Origin: Sordaria brevicollis
Lineage: Eukaryota > Ascomycota > Sordariomycetes > Sordariales > Sordariaceae
Direction of reading: 5' to 3'
NCBI GenBank assembly: GCA_033439795.1
Contig: JAUTDP010000014.1
Span: 248,001 to 312,000, forward strand
Length of the DNA stretch: 64,000 bases
Part shown: positions 34,669 through 48,000 of the stretch, one piece after another
Layout of the letters: each line of letters begins with the position of its first letter
Position numbering within the stretch: the stretch's first letter is position 1
The notes under the pieces: model-generated
The model's database searches: none
What the model saw: the letters and a program-made list of their open reading frames with translations, nothing else
What the model was told of the DNA's origin: nothing
Translations under genes and position numbers: made by a program

Positions 34669-37600
34669 CTACCTCCTACCCTCCTCCTCACCCACCATCT
34701 CCACCATCTCCACCCCGCTCACCCTCCCCCCCTCCATACTGACAACCAAATCTCCCTTCCTTTCTTTCATCAACACCTCTCTCACCCCCTCAACCTGATG
34801 AGTAACCATGACAACCGTATACTCCTTTCCCACAAACTCCTTCCTCACTACCTCCAAAACTTTTCTTTGCGTTTCTTCGTCTAAGCTAGCAGTGATCTCA
34901 TCCAGCAAGATGATAGGTTGCACGATATCGGGGTTGCGCCATCCTGGCGCGCAGCTAAGCGAGGTGATAAAGCCCGGGTCCATTTCCTGTTGTCTTTCGC
35001 CTTCGATGGCGAGATGGGCTTGGCGGCGCATGTGCCGGGCTTTGATGATGGCGCGCGAGAGGGAGAGGAGGTGAAGGTTGCCGGTGGATAGAGTAGGGAG
35101 GGAGGAGAGGGGGGTGTCGAGGGTTGAATGTTGTAGTGGTTGGGAGCTGGATTGAGTGGTGGTAGGTTCAGTGTAACTAGTGGTAGTACTCTTGGGAACA
35201 GAGAGGGTGGTGGTTTCGTTCATGGGTCCGGGTTGATTTTCTGGATTCTGGGAAATATTTGAGGTGGTGGAAGACGATGAGGAGAGGTGCGACCATAAGT
35301 CGAGCATCTGAAGGACTGATATCAGATCCTCATCCGAAAGCAGACACGTTGGGTCCAAGTTAAAGCGCAAGGATGCCTCGGGCAAGAAAAACGGGTCTTG
35401 CGTGACGGTGATCAATGCCTTTTCCCGGATGATGTCAAGAGGTGCTTCGCGAATGTCTCGATACTCTATTTTAATAGACCCATCGCGGATAGGGATGAGG
35501 CGAAGCATCGTCAGGAGGAGGGAGCTTTTCCCGCTTCCTGTCCGCCCGCAAATGACCACCACCTGGCCGTAGCGAATGTCAAGACTGATACCCTGAAGCA
35601 CCAGGGGGCCGTCGGCCGTATATGATGCAGAGACTTCTTCAAGCCGAACAAGAAACCCCATTCGGGGTTGGTAAGAACGAAGAAGGGAGGGCCATCCAGT
35701 GAACGGTCTAGGCAAAAAGCTGTAGTAGAGAGATGAGCTAGTGACGACAGGCTCTTTTGGCGTATCTTCCTCCACGCTCTTCAGTCGTGAGATGGCACCG
35801 AGGGAGACTTCCAGGTTCGTCCATGAGTACACCAAGCTCAGGAGAGTGGCATTGGCAGCGATAATGACTGACAAGGCCACACCAATCTGGCCTCCCGTCA
35901 CCGTCCCCTTCAGCTCGACGGCAAGAAGGATCGTGGCGACGGCTACACCCGCAACCAGAAGATCAAGGACGACGTTGAGCCACCTTTGCAGACAGAGCAA
36001 CAGGTATGAAGGACGCTGACTTATGTCGACGACGCGGGTGTTCTCCATAGCAGCTTCGATTCGAAAGCCAAAAGCCCGGATTGTCTCGATACCCTGAACG
36101 GTTTCCATCAGGGACGAATTCACAGCCGACCGACTTTCAAGCTCAAGGAGCCGCAATTGGCGGGAAGTGCGTAGATAAACCTTCTGAATCACGTATACGA
36201 CGATCGCACAGATAGGAAGACTGATAGCCATGAACGGTTGAGCGGCATATAGCAGAGCCACTTGCACGATCATCTTGAACACCTGGTTGCTGAAGGCCAT
36301 GACGGCCTGAGCAAGTGTCTTGTCCACCAGCTGGATGTCTTGGCTGAAGTAATTCAGGAGAACACCCGAGTCGGTCATTGAGAACCAGAGAAGGGGGGCG
36401 TGCATGATGGTGCGCAAAAGAGTTTGGTGAAGAGCCAGCCCGGACGTCGGCGCAACTCGAAAGACGGTCGATAGCATTGTACCGTTCGTGGATATCCAAG
36501 CCATCAGGTATAGGAGGGAATAGCCGAGTGCGTAGAAGAGCGTGCCTCTCTTGTTGGCCGAGTCGTCGAGTTCGGCATCCTGAGTCCACCAGTTGACCCA
36601 GTACTGGGGGAATGTGAGGAAGAAGGAGTACGATGCCGTGCAAGCGACCATGAGGAGGATATTCAGAAGCCCGGCATTGGAGAAATAGTAGCCTGTATGA
36701 CTATGTTAGTCTCCTGGATTCCGTGGAAGGAAGATGAGAACGCACGATACAGCGACAAATCGCCTTGTGACCGTTTTAGGTCATCTCCGGACGACATCGG
36801 TGAGGTTTGCGTCTTCTTGTTTACGGTTGCTGGATTCTTGTCTTCCTTATTGACACTCTTCGAAACATCGTAATCAACGTACTCGGTAATCCGCTGGTCT
36901 TTCTTCCTCAACTCTTCCCAAGTACCTTGAGCTACAATACGGTTCCCAAGAATGACAACATGGTCACTTAGATCCACGTTCTTAGCTGGACAAAGTTAGC
37001 ATAGACGATGCACAACTTGAGGGGCTGATGTAACCTACTAGAGCTCGTAATCCAGAACACCGCAGCATTCAACTTCCTAACGAGGCCTTCCGGCCCCAGG
37101 AGATTCTGAGCAACTTGATCTCTAGTCCTCCCATCAAGCGCGCTGAACGGATCATCAAGCACGACCATCTTACAACGATGGTAGACGGCACGCGCGAGAG
37201 CCTGATACGTGATATAGTCATGTAGATTAGCCTCTCACCACCACTCGTTTCCTTTTTTTTTTCTTTCTCTCCTGGGGGGTCGTCAAACTTGCCACTCGCT
37301 GTCTCTGTCCACCAGAGAGATTCATCCCGTCAACACCCACCACCGTCTCGTCACCATCCGGAAGGGCATCCAGATCCTGGTCCAGACAGCACGCCCTGAT
37401 AACCGTCTGATACCACTCATCACCACCACCTACGTAGCTCGCCATAGCCCCGCAAATGACTTGCTTGATAGTCTTGTTCGGTAACCAAGGCTTCTGCGAA
37501 TAATACGCTATCCTCTCAGTACGGTACCTGACTGTGCCTTTTACCAGCGGCACTTCCCCTAGAATTGCCCGAGCCAGAGTCGACTTTCCGGCACCGACTG

Positions 37601-39743
37601 GCCCCAAGCAAGCCACCACTTGACCTCGTGAGAGTTCAATGTTGATATTCTCCAATGTCGGAGTGCCATTGTCTTCCGGTGCCCATTCTACGGTTAGTTC
37701 GCGGATGGACACCTCGACTCCTTCTTCTAGCTGCTGAGGGCGAGGTGAGCGGCTGATCGTAGGTAACTTTGGGGATTTTGTGTACTCCTCAATCCTGTCG
37801 AAGCTCGCGTAGGCCGCAATGGCTTGGGGGATGATGGTCATGACCATGTTTGCTGAGTGCGTGACTAAGGCGAGGACGGCAATTGTTGGAAAAGCGGTCT
37901 TGGTGTCGAGGGTAGTCCCGCTTGCCATGGCAATGATGGCGAAGAGGACGATGGTGATTACCGGAGTGAACATGCCCAGGGTGTTGGCTGGCAAAGTGTT
38001 AGAAATTCGGAAATAAGTAGAGGGAAACGATTTGGGCTAGAAAACCCCCAAGAAACATACCGCTGGCATTGTATACCGCCGTGATCCAACGAACACGGTT
38101 CGCTTTATCGAGCTCTTCTTCTCTCAACCCAAGGATATACTTCTCAACGACGCCTTGTAGGCCCGTCATCTTGATGGTCTTGACGGAGCCCAGCGCCGTA
38201 GAGGTCGCCGAGATACGTGCTTGTGTCGCCTTGTTCCACGTAGCCTGGCTACTTTTGAGGTTCCGAGCGACATAGCGGCTTACTTGAGAGCATACTGCCG
38301 GTCAAGAAGAGGTTAGCAACCGACGCTGTTTATCCACATCGTTCCTCCTGTATTAGATATGTGGACTCACCGATAATGATCACATGAGGCACCGGCCATA
38401 ACCATCCAACTTGCTTAGCCAGGAAGACACTTCCAATAACTACTTCGACCGATAAGGCCCAGGACTCATGTAGCATTCTCGGAGCACCTTCGAGGGCGCC
38501 GATATCTGTCGTTGCCATGGCCACTGTCGTTCCACTGCTATACGGCTCATGACGAGCGAGTAATGAATGTTCGTGGACCAGACCAAGTAGGGCACCTCGA
38601 ATCATGACCTGCAGTCTATTCAGGCCGTGTTGGTATGCTCTCGTTGACAGCTACGAGAAATGTCAGTTTCTGTTACACCGGCTGATGAATGGGCAGAATC
38701 ACTTACTGCAAGACCAATGTAGATGATAGCAGCAACAAACACTATCAGATAACCCCTGTCCTCGTCGGTTTCCGGTGACTGTACATATTCGATGGTGTAA
38801 CGAATCAAAGCCGGCTGGCTGTACCGAAAGCAGATGACGAAGAGTCGCGGGACAATGACCGTCAGAAAGGGAGCGTGAAGACCTCTCAACAGAACTAACG
38901 CGAACGGAGATGAAGCTATTTTGAGAGATTGTAAGCACATCAGAGTTGCCAGGACGGAATTTGATTAGCTCGAACTCACAATACTCGGACAACGTTCGCA
39001 AAATCGATGCTCGAAGACTTCCAGATGCCAACTTATGATCAACGCTCGGGAGCTTCTCGGTCACCAGCACCATTCGGTATCCTTCCTTCAGAACAGGCCC
39101 GATCCAAGAGACAAATGCTCTGCTAAGAATGCTGGCTTTCTCCTCCAGCGAGTCATGGCCGCTCCCTTCTTCATCGATCAGGATGCTTGCTTTGCCCAGA
39201 CACTCGACGTTGACTACCACAATCTTGGCTGCCAGCTGCAACCCAATGGCAAAGAGGCCATTAAATCCCCCAGCATTGCGCAGAGAAGGAATTGTCAGTT
39301 GAAACAAGTCGAAGAAAGCAGATGATAGCAAGTAGAGGAGAATAAGGCCTGATGGCTTGATGGACTTCCGATGCTCGAACTGAGAGAGGATCACAAGGGC
39401 TATTGAAGCCACAGGGAGCAACGACACCAAAGCTGGGGGTCTAGCGATTGTTGCTGCCGAGAAAAAGAGATACGCCGTGACAACTTGCTGGCCCAAGAAA
39501 AAGGTCGTTATGATCTGGGAAAGATGGTAAGTATGTTTGTTTCCTTTCTGAAATTTCAGCAAACTGGGGAAATACCAATTTGAGATACTGACGCCAGTTC
39601 GTCCTGGTCTCGACTGGTCGCTGCTGAAGCTGATACAACCGCCATGGGAGCAGGGCGATGAACAAGGCAGAGATGGCGTAGCGAGCATACCAAAGAATAC
39701 TCTCTAGTTCTTTGGCTTCGGTCAGGGCCGCCATCTTAAGCAT
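34669..39743 (-). CDS. ABC transporter, ABCC/MRP-type full-length exporter
   Basis: Predicted 1515 aa in nine phase-consistent exons: 39743-39576, 39514-38980, 38915-38707, 38650-38371, 38294-38061, 37987-37293, 37201-37039, 36985-36746, 36692-34669. Layout: N-terminal TMD0 (about residues 1-200), TMD1, NBD1 with Walker A GPVGAGKSTL, signature LSGGQRQRVA and Walker B VVLDDPFSALD (Asp instead of Glu at the catalytic position, usual in ABCC NBD1), TMD2, then NBD2 with Walker A GRTGSGKSSL, Walker B IILLDEITASLD and H-loop VTHQ. NBD2 has a long Ser/Thr/Pro insert before an atypical signature LSTGN (normally LSxGQ). Intron 6 appears to use a GC donor. The start ATG (39743) has an in-frame stop upstream; ATG at 39734 is an alternative. 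Likely efflux of organic anions, toxins or metabolites; substrate unknown. Confidence 0.9.
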
Positions 39744-41163
39744 CTTGGGAGCGAGGGACGTGAGATATCCTCACGAGATATTATTGAACCAAGCTGGCAT
39801 GGCGAGAAGATGTAAACGAAAAGAGAAGCTGACAGCTCAAGATGATAGGCGACGCCTTTGCAATAACAAGGACATGGAAGGATGCCTACCGTGGTATTCC
39901 CGTCGACGTTAGTGTACTTGTCTGCTCGTGATCCTTGCTTCTAGCCTGCCACTTTTGGAAGTGTGCCGACAATTGGCGTTTGGCTGCCTGGTTGTATTCG
40001 TGATGTTCACGAAAGAGGAAACTCAATGTGGATATTGTGTATGTGCTAATGAGTGCGCAATATCACGATGTGTCACGATAGGCGCCTGTAGAGGTGGATG
40101 TCGAGGAAACGACAAGAGCATCAGAGAGATGTTGCCCTATTCTGATACTGATAGCGCGGTACCTCCTAGTAAGCCTAACCAGAGCGTATTTTAGGGTAGA
40201 TCTCTAACTGCATCCTGGCTTGCATGTTGTTCTTGTGGTGATGGTGGGCCTCCGTCGTCTCCAGTGGATCAATTTTGCTGCGTGCACTTAAACATCCCGG
40301 TGCTCATCATATCGGAATCTCAAGTTGGCCTCACTGACGTCGTTGAGGATGGATACAACAGGCAGCTTTGATCTCATATCATTGAGAGGCGCTTTCGACT
40401 TTCGAGGGACTCTTCCAGGCATCGAGTGGTCCAAGCCCGAGTTTGAGAATCGGTGTGGACTGAATTGCGGTAAAGGCCCAAGCCGAAACCGAACATAGGG
40501 GGCCGACACAACTGAGAATGGAGGCCTTTCATGACCGACGAGTCAAGAAGAAACAAAGGGGTCGGTGTGAATGAGAGTTTGTATGGAATTGGGCAAATGA
40601 CAGAGACAGCACGAAGACGGGATGAACGAGATGCACCCCGCCACTTTGAATGAAGGGAGGAACCTGAGAGTCGGGTGCAAGAGCCAGATGATGAAAGGGG
40701 GAACATTTCCACCAGCATGCACGAACAGTGTCGGGTTGGAACCTCGAACCACCTGTGATCTTCCCATTCAGTGCAGTACGAGGCTGCACCTGCCCTAGAG
40801 GTATCTTCCAGGGCTTTAAGCACCCGCCCAGTCAAATGCACGTCGCCGAGGCAAGAGCGAACAGTGCACCAATCTGCCCTGGTCCCTTCCACTTTCGCCC
40901 TTCCAAACAGGCTGCGCTGCCCGCCCATGGTTCACTCGACCCGACCCGAGGAAAAAAAAAAAAAAAAAAAAGAGCAACCTAAAGGCCGCGCGGGCAAGAG
41001 CAGGAGGTGCAGCTGGCCACAGCAAATTCAACCACAACGACAGTCAACTCGCCAGAACAGGGACCAAAATCAATTCGTTCAATTCCGTACACTCCTCAAC
41101 CTTCGACTCGACCAGCAACGATAACGCCCTATGTCGTTCGAACCATGAAGGCCTTGCTTTCAA
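39744..41163. other. Divergent promoter region, ABC transporter and Sas4-like gene
   Basis: About 1.4 kb between two divergent start codons. No convincing gene; the 184-codon minus frame at 40374-40928 has no domain features. A run of 20 or so A at about 40951-40970 on the + strand lies some 200 bp before the Sas4-like start and resembles a nucleosome-excluding promoter tract. Confidence 0.5.
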
Positions 41164-43062
41164 ATGGCTACGAGCACATCCGTGACCCGCTCGAGACGAG
41201 CTGAAGGTCTGCGTCATCCGCATTCAACCAACACCGTGACCTACCGGTCGCACTCGTCACCGCAGAACCACCACGCCGCCGCCGCCGCCCACACGACCCA
41301 ACCTCAACACAACCCGCTCGCGTCCCCATCCCCCGTTAAGCACGCCCAACAAAACCGCAACAAGCGACTAATTGACTCGGCATCTCGAGAATGTGATCCC
41401 GCTCCTCCCCCAAAAAAGGCTCGATACGAGTTTGCCGTCGAGATTCCCGCCCGACCGTCATTTCGTCAGTCAACGTCAATTGAATCGCGCGACGCGAAGC
41501 CCCCGACGCCAGCCCCTAACTCGAAGCCTGTCGTCACTATTGCTACGGCACCAAAGCCCCCAAATCCCTCGCGCGTGGCCCCTCCCACCACCGCCGCCGC
41601 AAAAACCGGCACATCTGCTGTCACAAAACAGCCGTCGGGTCTCACACGACACCAAGAAAAGGTTGTCAATGGCTTGAAGCACGAATTGAGCAGGTTGAAT
41701 CCCAATGCTGCCGATACAATCAAGGAGGGCGGTCGCAAATTACGATCGCAGGAAGGTACTCGCTTCAAGAGCGAGTTGGCCGCCTACTTTCCCGACTATG
41801 ATGAGGTAATCGGCAACGACCCCAAGGAACATCGTAAGTCACAACAATCCGCGCCCCCCTTTTTGGTTCAACTTTGGACATCATGGTATCAACCATACCT
41901 ATTATCAATATGGCTCACAGAGCAATCACTAACAGTAATTAACATTTTGATAGACCTCCTTAACATCGACACCCCAATTGTCATTGGCAGCACCGATGCC
42001 GTTGTGACTCACGAGTCTACCTCGGCCGCTACTCCAGCACAACCGGGCGGCTTCCGGCCTCGTCCGATTGAATCATACCCCATCCGAGGCTACGGCGATG
42101 CCCTCTTTACCGACCTCTACGATTCCCAGACCATAAATTTTAGTTTCCTGGAAACCACACCCAGGCCAGGCAAAGTGGTCTTGAAAGATGACCCGTTGCC
42201 GGATTCGCTCTATGAGACTGCCCACAAGAAGGCGGAACGAGGGGAACGCTCATTTCGGAACACGGAAAAGGGACGCGCACAACATGAGAAGGACCAGATC
42301 ATCCGTCTGCTGGATGCCCTGCGTGGCCATGACTGGCTGCGGGTAATGGGTGTTAGTGGAATCACAGAAGGCCGTAAGAAGCAGTTCGAGCCGGCCCGGG
42401 AGCACTTCATCAAAGGTTGCGAAGCCATCTTGGAAAAGTTCCGGAGGTGGGCGGCCGAAGAAAAGCGCAGAAAACGGAAAAAGGATCGGGCAAACCACGC
42501 CGAGAGCGGTGGAAAGGGTGGCAAAGGCGGAAAGGTCAACAAGCCGCATGGCGGAGGAAAAAATGGAAAGCGTAAGCACGAGGACGCTAAGCAGAAAGTT
42601 GAACTTGGGGGTCATCGAAAGGAAGAAGATCCAGCCAAGAACAGGTTCATTATTGACAGTGACGTGGAAATGGAGGACCAAGAGGAAGAAACGGGCGAAT
42701 CTGACGGCGACCCACCAGACGAGAGCGATGTCGATGCTTCCATCGCAAAGCAGCTACGTGAAGAGGCCATCGCTGCGGCGAAGAAGAAGCCGTCTAAAAA
42801 GGGCAAACGTCCAGCCCCTCCACCACCACCCGAACCAGAACCCAAGCTCTACAAAGAGTTTACCTCGTTCTTCAAGAAGTCATATCAGCGAGATGCTGCG
42901 CTCAACAAGAACAGGCGAAGGGGTAGAAATGTTTTGGCTTGGGGTCAGCCAGTGCCCGATGGTGAGGAACAAGAATTTGCTCTACCACAGGACATCCTGG
43001 ACGAGGAGACGTTGAAGGCCCACGCAAGAAGAAAGCGTAGGGACAAGAGGTCGAAGCATTGA
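41164..43062 (+). CDS. sas4: Sas4-domain protein, histone acetyltransferase complex subunit
   Basis: Predicted 592 aa from exons 41164-41833 and 41954-43062. The intron (41834-41953) has donor GTAAGT, branch CACTAACAG and acceptor GATAG; the join gives KEHLLNID. The N-terminal 150 residues are Pro/Ala/His-rich. About 290-400 match the SAS4 domain as I know it from fungi: a charged KKAERGERSFRNTEKGRAQHEK segment, then RGHDWLRVMGVSGITEGRKK and an EKFRRW helix. A Lys/Glu-rich acidic and basic region follows, then a conserved C-terminal motif FTSFFKKSYQRDAALNKNRR with AWGQPVPD. In yeast Sas4 links Sas2 (MYST acetyltransferase) and Sas5 in the SAS-I complex that acetylates H4K16. In filamentous fungi the partners are less clear. 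The intron length is a multiple of three without a stop, so retention would give a 632-aa form. Confidence 0.8.
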   Translation: MATSTSVTRSRRAEGLRHPHSTNTVTYRSHSSPQNHHAAAAAHTTQPQHNPLASPSPVKHAQQNRNKRLIDSASRECDPAPPPKKARYEFAVEIPARPSFRQSTSIESRDAKPPTPAPNSKPVVTIATAPKPPNPSRVAPPTTAAAKTGTSAVTKQPSGLTRHQEKVVNGLKHELSRLNPNAADTIKEGGRKLRSQEGTRFKSELAAYFPDYDEVIGNDPKEHRKSQQSAPPFLVQLWTSWYQPYLLSIWLTEQSLTVINILIDLLNIDTPIVIGSTDAVVTHESTSAATPAQPGGFRPRPIESYPIRGYGDALFTDLYDSQTINFSFLETTPRPGKVVLKDDPLPDSLYETAHKKAERGERSFRNTEKGRAQHEKDQIIRLLDALRGHDWLRVMGVSGITEGRKKQFEPAREHFIKGCEAILEKFRRWAAEEKRRKRKKDRANHAESGGKGGKGGKVNKPHGGGKNGKRKHEDAKQKVELGGHRKEEDPAKNRFIIDSDVEMEDQEEETGESDGDPPDESDVDASIAKQLREEAIAAAKKKPSKKGKRPAPPPPPEPEPKLYKEFTSFFKKSYQRDAALNKNRRRGRNVLAWGQPVPDGEEQEFALPQDILDEETLKAHARRKRRDKRSKH

Positions 43063-45024
43063 ACTTTCCTTTTTCCCATAGTCTCTTTGTTTTATTTGGG
43101 CATCGAGACTCAGTGTTCTCGGCTGGCGTTATGTGGTTTTTCAGGGATAACAAGCCATGGTGTTTCTTTTACTTCATAGCCGGGCAGTCTCGATATTGTG
43201 TTGGTTTTTGGTGTTTGGGTTCTGGGTTATTCCCATTGTAGGAACGAGTCCAGGATGTTTTGGTTTTATCTCGCACTCTTCATATCATCAAGATACACAT
43301 GATTACTTTGTAACAAACTATAGCACGGCAGCATCGCATTTAGAGCTTGATAATGACCTTGAAGTGTCGGGATATCATTAAGGCGTGTTGATGTTCACCT
43401 AGGTAGTCTTTCGACATAGCTTTCGATAATTGTAACAGCACAGGATAACCACAGTCTTTTTTTTTATTTTTTTTATTTTTTTTTTTTTTGTTATCTAGAC
43501 CTTGAAACCTTGTTGATATCGGTCGGTTTCAACACCGAGCCCACCGCCATGTGACGACATCATCGGCAACTTTGGGGGAAGGAACATTGCGGGGCCGTCA
43601 GACGCATTGGAAGCACTGACCAATCACAGAGTCAAATCGGCTGAGAAACGCGCAGACCCACTAATGGGCCCACACGGGCGCTGAGCGCATGCCAAGACCG
43701 AACGACGTGAGCCTCAAATAAAAGATCGCAGTTCGGCGCGGCAAAACTCCGGCACCTGCGCGGCTTCGACGACCTTTCTTGGCCTTTCAGGTGCTCCTGC
43801 AGCGACTGACCACCCACCATCCTCACAGCAACGGCTCGAGGGCAGGCAAGCAAGCAGTGACCCAGGTCCGCAGCATTTATCATCGCAAGCAAACGCGGTA
43901 AAAAGGTACTTCGACCCATTGTCCACAACCACACGTCGACCATCTCCATGACCTTCAACATTTGGTCTGGAATATCTTTCACGAATCTTACCACTGCCCT
44001 GCATTTTATTTTTGGGGTGCATCATTGTAATCTGTCCGGTCTTTCATCATTATCCGACCCACTCCTGCCTCGTGACTAGGCGTGGACCTGGGCGTGTTGA
44101 GAAAGTCGCGACTGCTGCGTGCTGAGGTGCTATTGTAATCAATTGAAAAGGTACCTCCACCACGTACCTGTAGGTGCCTGACCGATTGCAACTCTGCGAC
44201 TTTCCAACCCGCAACCGCGACGGGGAACTCTGAAAGTGGAAGCTTTGAACACAACAGGTCCGGCCACCTTTTTGCTCCCATTTCTCGTCAACTGTCACCT
44301 TCCATCCAGAACTGCCGCCAGAAACCACCCATCGGCCTTCCGACGACCCTCTCGTATGTCCACGATTTTACGACCATTTGCCCCGCGCCGCGACCCGCAG
44401 TCTGTCCAGTCCTACTAAGTAAAGTGCATATCGATACGATACGACCGACCTTCATTTGCCTGGTCAAATTCGGCCGCCACGCAAGCTCTCTCGAATCCAT
44501 TGTCCAACTTCTGCCTCGCAGAATAAGCGTCCTTGACTCTGCACCTTTCGGCGAATATCTCAGTCCTGCATCCGTGGGAAACTCAGCCTCGCCGTATCTC
44601 GCAGTCGTAGAATAAGAAATAATACAACTCCCTGCATTGCATCACAGGTACCGTCCAACTCGCTGCGCCTGTGCCCATTTGACCATCTTGAAATTGTCTC
44701 TAACACGCCACGTTTTTATGCGTCAGTCCGTATAGCCCGTCGCAGCCGAGTTAACTTCGATTCCCGCGGGGTCGCTTCCATGCGCCATCTGTTGCCATGA
44801 CCGAGTGAGCGTTGTCGGCCTGTCCAAGCTTTGCCAGGTCGAGCTCTTGCAAGTTCACTTCCCCTTCAAACCAAACTCGACCTCGCCTTCTCTTCCAGCT
44901 TCCCCGCTCTTCTCGACGACATTCCACGACGTCCCCGCGATCACACGAGCAACCGCCTTATTTTCAATCAAACCACTGCGTCCGTCATCTTGTCGGGCTC
45001 GGTGGACACACAAGAGCACCCAAG
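43063..45024. other. Intergenic region and leader of TAF2
   Basis: Holds the 3' end of the Sas4-like gene, a T-rich tract at about 43458-43490 and a long region upstream of TAF2. The frame of TAF2 is open upstream to 44812 but has no ATG before 45025. A 20-codon upstream frame starts at the ATG at 44356. No other gene is supported. Confidence 0.5.
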
Positions 45025-48000
45025 ATGTCAGGACTCGAGAACGGAGATCTGGCCGTTGCCAACATGACGAATGCCCCCGACCCCGTTACCCCTGGCGAGC
45101 CTTACGCCATAGTCAAACAAGAGGTGGAGCTCGACATCAACTTCAGGGAGAAGAGCGTCACCGGTGTTTGCACATTCAAGATCTTTACGCTTGTTCCCGA
45201 CCTCGAGGAGCTCGTTCTGGACACGCGGCAATGTGAAATCGACGTCACAAACATCACGGTCGACGGCTACAAGACAGAGGCACAGACTTACGATCCCTAC
45301 GATCGGATGGAGCCTCCCTCAAACGCTCAAATCGGAGCCACTCAGCATCACATCATGAAGAAATGGATGGGGCCACTAATCCCAGAGGCACGCCACCAGC
45401 CTCCTCTCGTGGAGAGGGCAGCCCAGCTCAACATAAGTGTGCCAGCTGATGGCTCCCTCAGGATCCGTCTTCGCCCGGAGGCTCTTGTTCAGGATGCCGA
45501 GCCGAAACGCATCCTCAAGCTCAAAACCGCCAAGGCAGTATCAGACGGCACAGCAGGTCTTTCAGAATCAAACGAGGAAATTGTGGTGGTGGTCCCTTTC
45601 AAGTCAAAGGCCATCAGAGACGGCTTGCATTTTGTCGGCGTTGAGGAAGGCGACCTGCGATATCCACATGTCTACACCCGACATTCCCTTGAGCCTGGTA
45701 CGGCGTCTTGCATTTTCCCTTGTCTCGATGATCCCGGTTCGAGGCACGCCTGGGTCATCAAAATCACCTGCCCAAGGACACTCGGGGATGCCTTCGCACA
45801 GCCCTTGGCTACCCAGTCTTCCATGTCGGCTCTCCTGGAGGGCAGCCGGAAACGCAAAGCCGCGGAAATTTCCAGCCACCAGCCTTTATCGTCTTTCACC
45901 GAAGAGGACAAGCTGAGGGAGATCACTGTGGTCTGTTCTGGCAATCTCACTGGCGAGCAGATGCATCCCACGGACGAGCGGAAGAAGACCATGATCTTTG
46001 AGTGCAGTAATACTGCTTCTAGACACATCGGTTTCGCCGTTGGCCCCTTTGAGCACGTTGATCTCGGCGCGGAGTTCAGGACCGAGGAGGCGGATGAGAA
46101 GCTTGGCTCTAATGCTGCCAGGGTTCACGGCTATTGCCTCCCTGGCCGCATCGACGAAGTTCGGTGGACATGTCAAGCCGTCGTGGCTGCTGCCGATTAC
46201 TTCGCCCCCGAGTTTGGCCGTTATCCATACGAAGCTTACAAGGTGTGCTTTGTCGAAGACTTGGTGCACGACACAGCGGTTGCAAACTCGTTAGCCTTGT
46301 GCAGTACGCGCTTGTTGTACCCCGAGCCCATCATTGACACGGAAATTGAGGTTACTAGGACGCTTGTTCATGCCCTTGCCAGCCAGTACATGGGCGTGCA
46401 CATCGTGGCAAATGAACGGTCCGACATTTGGCTCATCATTGGTCTCCAGTGGTTCATGACAGATCTTTTCATGAGGACCATTTGCGGGAACAACTGGTAC
46501 CGATTCCATATCAAGACACTCTCCGACAAACTTGTAGAGGCGGACGTTAGGAGGCCCTCCCTACATGCTCTAGGCGACTATCTTCACCTCGGTGACTTTG
46601 AGCTCGAGTTCATGGCACTCAAGGCCCCACTTGTTCTCTACATTCTGGACCAACGCATGTCCAAAATCCCCGGCTCAACCGGCGTCGTACGCGTCTTGTC
46701 CCAAATGGTCTCGGCTGCTAATATCTCCAACATGGACTCCAAGGCGACTTCCCTTTCCTTCCAGGACTTCCGACGATGGTGTGAGAAGAGGAGTCAGTAT
46801 GTTCCTGACGAGCTTTGGGAACAGTACGTGATGTGCGCGGGTTGCCCGAAACTGGACATCCACCAAAAGTTCAACAAGAAGAACCTCAACGTGGACATTC
46901 AAATCCTACAATTCCAAGGACCAGTCAAGAAAAGCATCACCAAGGATGAGTTCTGGAGAGAGTTGCAAGAGGAGATCCACCAGGTCTATGCCGGCGACGT
47001 TCCTAAGCTTTTCACCGGTCCATTCACCGTCAGAATCCACGAGGCAGATGGTACTCCCTATGAGCACTACCAGCTGATCACCGAAAAAGACAAAGGTGGG
47101 ACAAACTTGCAGATCGCGTACAATACGAAGTACAAGCGTCTCAAGCGAACCAAAAAAGCTATGGCCGCCGCTGCCAATAGTAACAGTGACAAGCATGAGA
47201 TCCAGGAAGACGATGTTGTCTACTTTAACATGTTGGGCGATGTCCTCACCAGCCAAAAGGACATGGAGGACTGGGGCCTACAAGACTGGGCCCCGGAAGT
47301 CCAGACGAAGATGGATCAAGAGTCCTATGAATGGATCCGATTAGATGCAAACATGGAGTGGCTTTGCTTCATGAAGACTGATATGCAGGAATACATGTAC
47401 CTGGCCCAGTTACAGCAGGATAGAGACGTCGTAGCACACCAGGACGCGATGCTCGCCTTCAAGAGGGAAAAGAGGCATGCCGTCCATTCAACAGTCGAGA
47501 CCCGAACGGTGATGGACCGTAGATACTACCATGGGGTCCGAGTTATGGCCCTGGAGGACCTCGCCAAGCAAGCCCATCCCGACCTAAACTACATCGGCAT
47601 GGTCCATCTCATCCTCTGTTTCCGAAAGTTCTTCTGTAAGAAAGTACCGATCCCCGGAAAGGAGGGTGCCTACAACTACCCCATTGCTCCCAACGATTTC
47701 ACCGACAAGGGCCAGTATGCCATCCAGTGTGCGATACCCGCGGTACTGGCACGGACAACGGATTTGCAAGAAAAGGGAAGATGCTCCAAGAGAGCCCGGC
47801 ACTTCATCATGGAGATGCTTTTGTTCAATGACAACTCGGAGAACGAGTATTCGGACCAGTTCTACATCGCCAAGCTGCTCGATGCTCTCACGACGTCTGT
47901 GATCCCGCAGAAGGAGATTACCGAGGGATATCTCATCAAGAACCTGGATCCTTACGACGACGACGATGCGGAGTTCAAGAGCTTCATCGAGAAGACCATC

